From Labeo rohita (taxonomy: Eukaryota; Chordata; Actinopteri; Cypriniformes; Cyprinidae): a stretch of DNA of 64,000 bases. The stretch spans positions 7,469,418 to 7,533,417 of the forward strand of contig NC_066889.1 in assembly GCF_022985175.1 (NCBI RefSeq), read 5' to 3'. The notes beneath the pieces are model-generated. The model was given only the letters and a program-made list of their open reading frames with translations. It was not told where the DNA came from and did not search any database. The position numbers and the translations under genes are program-made. Below are positions 56,241 to 64,000 of this stretch, piece by piece (within the stretch, counting starts at the first letter, position 1; the number at the start of each line of letters is the position of its first letter).

Positions 56241-57600
56241 GTGCTTTAAAAAAGAAGAAAAGTGAAAAGAAAAATTTGATCGGTGATCTAATAAGGTAAT
56301 ACACTGATTTGTCACAACACACTGAAGAGCCACAAAACAGTATTTATTGTTTGAATTTCTTAAAAAAAATTCTTGTCTGTTGGCATGTTGTCAGTTTCCT
56401 CTTTGCACCGCAATGTATTTTTTACCGTGTTAGAACATGTAGTGTGAAAGCAGCATTGTTTGTCAGACATAACAGTAACTAAGGAGGGCCAAAAACCAAT
56501 GTTACAGTTTTCCACTGCCTGTGTGGCTTTAGCGGCCCTCTTTTATTAGAAAAAGCTGAATTTAGTCAATACCAGCACTGGGGCTTTTCCCAAAGTTAGA
56601 CAATGCTTCAGAAATCACCCAGAGCAAAGCGAGAAGCTTTTGAAGTGGATGCTATTCTAATTTCATTCCAAAAGTGCTTGGCAACAAAAAAAGAGCAGAA
56701 ATTGAGTTCCGTAAAGGCACAAAAGGTTTTGAATATGTGTGGAATGGCTGATAAAGTTGTCATAATGAGGCATGGTTACGCTCTCTAACAGGATTAGGTG
56801 CCGAAAAGTAAGAACGCAGCATTTTCTAAGGTACAAAGTCAGGGCAGCAACAGAAAGTTCACCCCTTGATTTTGTCTACTGCTCATCCTTTATCTTCAAG
56901 CTCCTGGTGTAAAGACCTACTTTTAAATGTAAGCCTAGCATTGCCTGATTGATGTTGAAAGCAGCTAATTAAGTAAAAGAGCAATTATTGATAATGGAAG
57001 CCTAATGTTACATTATTTGAACAGACTGGCACCTTTTTCAATACTTCTGATTATGTGATGATTAAGTGAGTGCTGTTATGGTCAGAGGACTTGCTGAATT
57101 TAACCAAATCAATCTTCAAATTTTCTGTAACAGGATCATAAGGACATTATATAGGCAGAATCTTAAACTTTAACATCTAAAATGAACTCAGAGAGAGAGC
57201 TCAGAGAGCTAGGGACTGGAGAAAACAAGTCAAGGATCACAAATTGTCTTCAAGCTGGTTGGAGGCTGATTAGCTGCAGCAGCAGTAAAGTGTATGCTCT
57301 TTGAGAAGGTGCCAAGCTTGTTGATGCACATATGCATTATGCTTGATTAATCTGGGAATTGCTTTTCCCTTGATGGTTTAAAACATTGCTGATAGAGAGA
57401 CACAAAAAAAAAAAACAGACAGGACATCCCCAGACTCGGTTTATCTAGTGTTATATGCAGGATTTTTCAGTGGCTATTTCAGACTAAAATTAATATTATT
57501 TATTTAAAGGTAAAGTATGTAATTTCAGTGACACCTATTTCAGTTTTCAGTTTTCAGTTTGTTTGTTTGTTTTGTGATAAATATAATAATTGTACAGCTA
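56241..57600. promoter_or_regulatory. mostly unique DNA; candidate non-coding element at 56500-57060
   Basis: 56500-57060 is repeat-free with AGCTAATTAAGT, GCAATTATTGATAATGG and TGATTATGTGATGATTAAG (homeodomain-like clusters). The 61-residue frame at 56603 is unrecognised. An A run lies at ~57405. No exon is supported. Confidence 0.35.
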
Positions 57601-58460
57601 TTAAGTTGGCAGGTGAGGGTGTAGGGAGAAAGGCAAAGAATGGACATGCAGAGGACAATGGGCTTTATTTTAAATTCAAAAACAAGAAAAAAGACAAACA
57701 TAAACTGCCCCATGGGTGAATATGCAGTCCAGGGCTGGTCACCACAGGATTGAGTCATGGAGCGCTGACATGATAGACACTAGTGATGTTCGATTCGAGA
57801 ACGAAATCATTCTCTTGAGCAGGTTTTCAAGAACCAGTCAAGCCGGTTTACAAGTCAAACTGAATCAAACGTTAGTTTACGGTTGATGACGCAGCCGAAG
57901 TAACACGTTCGGAACCGAATGAGCCGGTTCAACTAACTGTTGAGGAGTACAGAGGAATCTGACCAGTGAGTTGCTGACATTATGCACATGCCTGTAATCA
58001 TGAAGACTTGAACGACCTGATGCACAATGCATGTTTCTTTAATACTAAACAAAACATACTGGAAATATGTTATTGGTAGATTTATTAAATAGTGGAGGAC
58101 ATGACACATAGAAACAAACATAGCACCGTCCATGTGCTTGTGCAAAACAATGTCTCAAAAGTATGTGGCCAATGAAAGTGATCACAGTCAGAGTGCTCAA
58201 AAACACAGAAGACAAGAGCACACAGTGAGGGTATGAACACTTAGCCCATGTGCTCACAACAAAAGACAGAACATGGAGCATGAATGTCTGAAGCCTAACA
58301 CAGAACTGAAACCAAACTAGACAGAAGTGCCAGGATGCGAAAACAACAGACCGCATGCACAACACATCATACGGATGAGAGCGCACAGCCCCGAGAACAC
58401 TCAAAGCCACATGCTCACAAAAAGACAAGACAAAATACGAGCGTCAGGACTCTGTCACCT
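57601..58460 (-). mobile_element. possible LTR-retroelement debris with an inserted repeat
   Basis: On the minus strand from ~58455, TGACAGAGTCCTGACGC begins a T/G-rich stretch with TGTGAGCATGTGGC, GTTGTGAGCACATGGG and an AATAAA at ~58090, the texture of a fish LTR. GGGCTTTATTTT at 57661 is another reversed polyadenylation-like site. At ~57782-57950 CACTAGTGATGTTCGATTCG begins what looks like a separate insertion. No matching direct repeat was found, so this is tentative. The 127-residue minus frame (58045-58428) lies inside and is not a gene I can defend. Confidence 0.3.
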
Positions 58461-58933
58461 ACCTAAGAATGAACCCAGCTACAAAAATAAAAAAATAAAA
58501 TAAAAATAAAAAAACACTGGCTAACACCATATAGACTGCTATTATCTCAATAAATAGCTAAAAAAAACAATGTGTATGTTTCTTTTTCTAACTGACAGAC
58601 AAACGTGAATAGTGTTTGACAGGGTGTTTGATTTGTTTACTTAAATCGATAAGCCCCTGTGAAGCTGCTTTGAAACGATCTCTGTTGTATAAAGCACTAT
58701 AAAAATAAGTGACTCTACTCCACCCTCAGTGGCTGATTACTCTCTAACTCTAAAATTAAGTTACAGGCAAATGAACAGATATTTCTAAAATATCCTCAGG
58801 TCTAAAGATCCAGTGAAATTGTACATTTAACACCAAGTTTACTGACCCATATAAAATAATGGCATACAGACTGATGATTTTAACAAGAAATTAAGTCCAC
58901 AATTTGAGTTTACTGCTCACCTAAGTAGTATAG

Positions 58934-58997
<64 letters not shown>

Positions 58998-60058
58998 TAT
59001 TGTAATTAATTCTTTAAATTTTACGATGTAATATTATTATAATATTTAATATTATATTATACTATTTAATTATTATAGTATACTAATGAGAGGACTAAGC
59101 ATCATTGACCACATAACGAAGGGCAGTCGCTTGAAAATGTTACAGGCTTTAAGTAGATTAATTAATTAATTTATTTATTTTTAAATGCTTTTGGGAGAGA
59201 GAGACAAAAAAAAAAAAACAACTTTTTAAATGGAATGCTAGCAAAGATGAAGCTGTAGCATTATTATGTGGATACCTTGCATGAGAAAGTCCCATCCATC
59301 AATTTTGGTACATGTCTTAAGCCAAAACTTTTTGTAGCAAAAGTTGGGATTACTGGAGGAAAGAATGCGGTATTAAGTTCGGTATAATTTGTCTTCATCA
59401 GATTCACGCAAGACAGCGAGGATTTAGTGGCTGAAGATGGGAAATTCACTCCTGAACTAGCTGATGTTTGAGTCAAAATAATAATGCACTTCAGTTCTCA
59501 TGTAATGATCCAGAACAGTTTTTTTCCTCGTATCTTTTCTGTGTAGATAGCAGAAGCATCTAAAGAACAGCAGGTGGTTTATATTCCTGACACTTTGAAG
59601 CAACTTCTGCTCCACTGTTTGAATTGCCGTGGTGCTTGTCTCATTAATTGTTTATACAGATGCTGTAGCTGTTATGTTCTGTTCTTCTTTACAGTGTGAA
59701 GTGCATTAATATTTTGTTAAGCATTGGAGTTTGTGTCAGAGGGATCACATCACATTTTTTTTTCTATCATGAGCAGTGTAGGTTTGACAACGGGAAACTC
59801 TAAAAGGGAAACTCTGCAGACTGTACTTGTAGTTCTGTTTCAGTTATAATTAATAGAGAGAGAAGGGTGCAAAAGCACCATACATGTAAAATAAAAATAA
59901 TACATATGACTTGTGCCCTATAAGTCTGAAGCTGTACGCACATTTGTAAACAAAATCAAGAATGGTTTTGTTAACTGCATCAAACCAATTAATTAAAAAG
60001 ATCGGACTCAAAAGAATCATTATTCATTTCATGAGCACTTATAAATTCACCTTTTGTG
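58461..60058. other. no gene recognised; (AAT)n at 58937-58994
   Basis: A-rich low complexity at ~58483-58515. GCTGCTTTGAAACGATCTCT ... TGTATAAAGCACTATAAAAATAAG at 58664-58708 looks like the 3' tail of a fish retroposon. About 19 AAT units lie at 58937-58994. Otherwise ordinary. Confidence 0.5.
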
Positions 60059-60155
60059 CTCTATAGAACAAAGAAAGTCAAACTTGTTCAGAATGACATA
60101 AGGGTGAATAAATAATAACCGATTATTCATTTCTGAGTGAACTGTTCCTTAAATG
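60059..60155. mobile_element. end fragment of a very common cyprinid repeat
   Basis: CTATAGAACAAAGAAAGTCA, CAGAATGACATAAGGGTGAA, ATTCATTTCTGAGTGAACTG, TTCCTTAAA. This is the conserved end of a widespread fish repeat and shares the GGTGA(G/A)TAAAT ... GTGAACT ... CCTT(T)AA layout with the fold-back family at 4329. Confidence 0.65.
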
Positions 60156-61332
60156 GTGGTTTTGATGCTCAGGGTGTTGAACAATGAGTCCAAGGTGATT
60201 CATTGCAGTTATTTTGAGGCAAATTAGAAAACTAATTTTTTCCAGAAATTTTAAATGATGTGATAAATGGATGGTTGATTGTTACGAAGTGTCTCCTGTA
60301 GAGATATTCTTCATACTTACTCTCTGATGAACATTGTGCAATAATGTCTGTATGTCTCTGTCGTATTAGTGCAGTGCTAGTGCTGAAACAAGACATAAAG
60401 GTCACTACGCCCTCAAGTTACAACATTAGAATTGGATTTTCCCATGTTAGAGCTTTTGTTAGGACTTCTGTACCATGATAGAGGAAGGTCAAACATGGTT
60501 CTTTGCTGATTACACTATGACTGTGCCATTAATCATGATTGTACCCAGTAGTGAAGTCCTATAGTTTGGAGAAGCACTGAGATAGAACCGAGTTCTGGAG
60601 AACAGCGATGGAAGGGCAGCTCAGTTTCACTGTGATTGACAGCTGGAACAATGCAGTAGATGTTGGCAGCAGTTTAAAAGAAAAATATCAGATGGGGGAG
60701 GAAGTAGTGGTTAGTACGCTAAACTGATGCCCATTCTTTCTACTGCTTACATTTCTCTAAAGTAGTCCAACAAGACATGACTGTAAGATCTACTGAGAGA
60801 AACATAGCCACCTTTACAAGAGCAGACAATATAGAGATGCTACGTCCACTCACATTCATTAGGTTGTGACTGTCACTTGACAGGGATGTCACCACTTGGC
60901 ATCTGTTGTCGTTTGTGTCTTCCATTGTTGGACCACCTGGTGGGAGTAGAGACAGGACCTTGACAGCAGTAAAAGACAGAAAATAAGCACAGTGTTGTTG
61001 TTTTTTTGAAGAGAGCAGTGTTGCATTACAAAGATTGTAACCTTTACTTTTGAAACCTAAAGAAAAAATGGCACTTGGAGATCTCAGGCACAAGTTACTT
61101 TTTATGTAAAGAAAAAGAGGTTATGTTTCTGTCCCTTCTACAATATCAAAGCTGTAACTGTAGTAAAATGCTAGTAAAAGGACCACTGGGAAGAAAAAAA
61201 GCTTTTAACCAACAGGCATGTGGGTATCACATATCCTTTAGAACATGTATAACAGCCAGACTTGAAACAGAGCAAATTATGGGATGTTTTTAAAAAGGCA
61301 TTCATGCGGATGAACTTGGCCCTTTGGTGACT
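60156..61332. other. no gene recognised
   Basis: A 117-residue minus frame (60740-61093) is unrecognised. Nothing repeat-like of note. GGAAGTAGTGGTTAGTACGC at ~60700 is faintly tRNA-like but lacks a B-box. Confidence 0.5.
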
Positions 61333-61664
61333 GGGCCACACTAAAAGATTTTTGAATTTTTATCAGATTTGTTTAAAGTCATCTTTGACCGCAAAAGATT
61401 GTGTGAGACATCGGAAACAATCGCACAATCTTTTGCGGTCAAAGATGACTTTAAAGTAAACAAATGGTGGATGACAGGCAAAAAGAAATGTTCGGATTGC
61501 TTTCTACAGAATATTTGTGGAAAGAAAATAAAAATGTTTGGATGAAGTGGTGGAGACAGTGTGAACATGGACTTTACGTTACAGTGCGAGCTGGAGAGTA
61601 ATACTACTGTCTTCTGTCAGCTCACTTTCTGATTAGGAATCATTTCATTCCACGTGACAATCTA

Positions 61665-61699
<35 letters not shown>

Positions 61700-61905
61700 T
61701 CCTCAGGGATCCCCCCACACAACAGGATTTCTGATTATAAATATTCATCAGAGCAGATTCAGTCACTCCTAACACACCGCACACCACAGGAAAATCTGAT
61801 AAGATAATCTGTAGAACCTTCAAGATAATCAGGACTTTACTTCGGATTGTCAGAAGGTAAGAATTTAGCCCAAAATCAGCCAGATTATCTTGTTGTGTGT
61901 GCCTC
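61333..61905. mobile_element. probable old inverted-repeat element containing a perfect hairpin
   Basis: GGCCACACTAAAAGATTTTT at the left and AGATTATCTTGTTGTGTGTGCC at the right are roughly inverted. The interior has repeated GATAATC/GATTATC motifs and a (GT)n tract at 61667-61697. The call rests on these weak ends. Confidence 0.4.
61372..61455. repeat. perfect 32-bp inverted repeat, 20-base loop
   Basis: TTTAAAGTCATCTTTGACCG CAAAAGATTGTG at 61372-61403 is matched base for base by its reverse complement at 61424-61455. The spacer 61404-61423 is unpaired. Flanking TTTGTT / TAAACAAA extends the pairing past a bulge. Confidence 0.97.
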
Positions 61906-62026
61906 ACTTTAGCAGGTAGTTAACCAACTGTTTTTGTCAGTGGGTCCCAAAACTATATTGGACCCACTAACTTGAAAAAATAAATAAATAAAATCCTGCA
62001 ACACCTCAAACAATTCAAGACTGATT

Positions 62027-62325
62027 TAAAGGATTAGTTCACTTCTAAAACAAAATTATAGATAATTTACTTACCCCTTTGTCATTCAAGGTGTTCATGT
62101 AAAGAAATTATGTTTCTTGAGAAAAACAATTCAGGATTTCTCTCCATATAATGGATATGTATGGTGCCCGTAAGTTTGAACTTCCAAAATGCTGTGTGAA
62201 TGCAGCTTCAGAGGGCTCTAAATGATCCCAGCCGAGGAAGCAAAACGATCTGTCAACTGACTTTTTCTATACTTTTTAACCTCAATGCTCATCTTGTCTT
62301 GTCTCTGAGATGCGCATACGTAGTT
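62027..62325. mobile_element. left half of TTAAAGG fold-back
   Basis: TTTAAAGGATTAGTTCACTTC, GATAATTTACTTACCCC, TTGAACTTCCAAAATGC, GATCCCAGCCGAGGAAG and CTTTTTAACCTCAATGCTC match the left arm of 4329-5018. The right arm is absent. Confidence 0.82.
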
Positions 62326-62569
62326 CTTCGTATATGCTTTTGTTTCTGCTTACTTGCATGGCTGAGTTTGCATATGTATTAATGAAATGGAGCACAAAGT
62401 GTAGCCACAATGTCCTTTTTTGGGACCAAATTATTACTATATTATGTTTATAATTAATAAAATATACTTATTTTTGATTAGTTTGAATGACTTTATGAAA
62501 TACTACATAGTACTTTAGTATAGTACTTTATAAAGTACCACAAACCCTGCACTGTACAAAGGGAGCACA

Positions 62570-62990
62570 TCTGCTGTTATGTCCCCCCTTGAAGTTTCAG
62601 CTGTGCTGTAAAACAGTCTTATAAAAGCTGCATGATAACCCCTCTCCACGCCACCGGTGGGGTTCATTAACGCAGCCTTCAAATGCATTCATTCATTTTC
62701 ATTTTCCCCTTCACTTTACGCTTGTTTATTTGTTTTCCGATCCATTAGGTCAGCGGCAGTGAAAGCTTCTATTTTTGCCTTTACTTCTCCAGCCTCGCTT
62801 CACGGCTGCACCGAATATGCTCCTGAGAGGGTATGTTGCCCCATCCCTTGCGACTCATCACATCAAAGGAAAGCGGTACAAAGGGCCATTGATATTTGAT
62901 CGTTATGATTCGTAGAGAGTGCCCTCATCTAATGTGGGCGTATTGCCCACTTCACTCACTGTAGGGTCTGATCTCTGCCAAACACAGAGG
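62570..62990. promoter_or_regulatory. candidate conserved non-coding element
   Basis: Repeat-free and less AT-rich, with CACATCAAAGGAAAG (TCF/LEF-like), GGTACAAAGGGCCATTGAT (SOX-like pair) and TTCCGATCCATTAGG. It lies ~0.4-0.8 kb upstream of the candidate promoter at 63346. Inference from motif texture. Confidence 0.38.
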
Positions 62991-63345
62991 CACCATTGAG
63001 GGTCTGTGTGTTTGTGTGGAAGATGGTCTAGAGCATTAAAATAAAATAAAATAAATCCTCACAAGTACAATCTTTCCTTCAAATCTTTTGTGTCAACAAT
63101 AAATAATTTACTAGCATGATAAAGACACCTGTAACGTGAAGTTTATGAGCTAAAGAGATTTAATAATATCTATTATATCCTTTTATCAAGATTTTTACAT
63201 CAAAAACATCATAATTTACAACTTTGAATAGGCATGACGAATTGTAGATTTGGAAGCAAACCAAGATTGGCAAACAGTTGTGTATGTTTGACAGCCTACA
63301 TCCTTCCTAGAAGCAGATTAGAGTTTCACTTATCCAAAGATGTTC
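62991..63345. other. no gene recognised
   Basis: AT-rich, with a short (AAAAT)n at ~63039-63055. Confidence 0.6.
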
Positions 63346-63487
63346 TGAGGGCAGAAAGGAAAATGATTGGTTTATAGATTTAACCAATGAAATTGAAGCA
63401 GAGGCGGGGTCAGGAAATTTGGACGTGTGGAGGGAACACTTCAGACAGAAACGTTATTAATGCTTCGTGGGAGGCATTTGCTGCAAG
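63346..63487 (+). promoter_or_regulatory. candidate promoter and non-coding first exon
   Basis: ATTGG (63366-63370), CCAAT (63384-63388) and GGCGGGG (63403-63409) cluster within ~45 bp, a typical TATA-less vertebrate promoter. About 80 bp downstream, TGCTGCAAGGTAAGTGAATT contains a full-consensus splice donor (CAAG|GTAAGTG, intron from 63488). No good coding start lies between, so the exon would be 5' untranslated. The same motifs could belong to a promoter-bearing repeat. Confidence 0.4.
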
Positions 63488-63787
63488 GTAAGTGAATTTA
63501 CCATGTATTTTATTTTAAAAAAAATAATAAATCAACATAACTCTAACGTTTACTGAGATAATTAGCCGGCAAAGACGCACAGAACAAATAATCATGACTA
63601 CATATCATATCCTATGCATTTTCATTCAACTGCTTTATCAGTCGATCGCACCAAAGCTGCTTATGGGGTAGATTGAGTAAAACATGCTTTTACAATACTA
63701 CCGCGCTGTCTGTGATACCGATATGAGCGACAACAGAGCTCGTTCAAATCTCCGTGAGATTTAATTAGTCAGTTAGCGCTAGTATTA

Positions 63788-64000
63788 ACATTAGCGCTGC
63801 TCTCAGGGCAGGAGTAAAAATAACAGTACTAAACTGAATTATGCGCTGCTCTCCGGGCAGGAGTATTCAATAGGTTCGTATTACTGTTATTTTTTACTAA
63901 ACTATGCCTTGCTCTTGGGCCAGGAGTACTCCATAGGTTTGTATTCCTGTTATTTTTACTAAACTATGCGCTGCTCTCAGGGCAGGAGTAAAAAATAACA
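63788..64000. repeat. tandem repeat array running off the window edge
   Basis: GCGCTGCTCTCAGGGCAGGA with following AGTAAAAATAACAG or AGTATTC...GTTATTTTTACTAAACTATG recurs at ~63795, 63844, 63908 and 63967, spaced roughly 49-64 bp. Units differ by a few bases. Lies in the presumed intron after 63488 and is unfinished at 64000. Confidence 0.88.

Noticed and set aside
58045..58428. 127-residue minus-strand frame rich in Cys, Val and Leu
   Set aside because: Lies in DNA with LTR-like texture; no recognisable domain.
60695..60760. tRNA-like or SINE head (TAGTGGTTAGTACGC)
   Set aside because: Only an A-box-like stretch; no B-box, body or tail.

Overview
The window looks like AT-rich intergenic or intronic DNA from a bony fish, most likely a cyprinid. 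This rests on recognising, from memory, repeat families common in cyprinid genomes: Tc1-like transposases, hAT-type miniature elements, long fold-back elements, and LTRs with a gag-like leader. Dense microsatellites and the absence of any compact gene arrangement also point to a vertebrate. No database search was possible. I recognise no host protein-coding exon anywhere in the 64 kb; nearly all open frames are chance, low-complexity or transposon-derived.

Layout. 1-9 kb: a mosaic of nested repeats, including a split direct-repeat family with promoter-like motifs, a TTAAAGG-ended fold-back, a hAT element with near-exact 8-bp target duplication, a decayed Tc1 transposase, a tRNA-derived SINE and a hAT-like MITE with exact 8-bp duplication. 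10.3-11.5 kb: first copy of a mariner-like giant fold-back. 12-25 kb: mostly unique sequence with microsatellites and three blocks that look like conserved non-coding DNA (15.8, 18.6, 20.2 kb). 24.8 kb: a solo LTR inside a TATTC microsatellite. 26.9-28.4 kb: apparently three nested elements. 29.9-32.1 kb: a 2.2-kb repeat with internal modules, several carrying CTCF-core-like motifs. 35.7 kb: second Tc1 relic. 37.4-38.9 kb: a complete 1.5-kb TA-flanked fold-back. 39.4-44.4 kb: a fold-back element split by an LTR retrotransposon that carries only a gag-like domain and long 30-bp coding repeat arrays, with no pol. 44-64 kb: scattered transposon ends, a MITE with exact 8-bp duplication (53.8 kb), more candidate non-coding conserved blocks, a perfect 32-bp hairpin (61.4 kb) and, at the right edge, a CCAAT/GC-box block followed by a consensus splice donor, which may be the promoter and first exon of a plus-strand gene.

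No set of genes works together here. The window records successive transposon insertions. The best candidate for something under-described is the pol-less LTR element at 39.6-43.5 kb: its 5' LTR has lost the CCAAT/TATA block that the 3' LTR keeps, and its body is a tandemly expanding decapeptide-repeat protein. Next come the 2.2-kb repeat with CTCF-like sites and the mariner-derived fold-back family.
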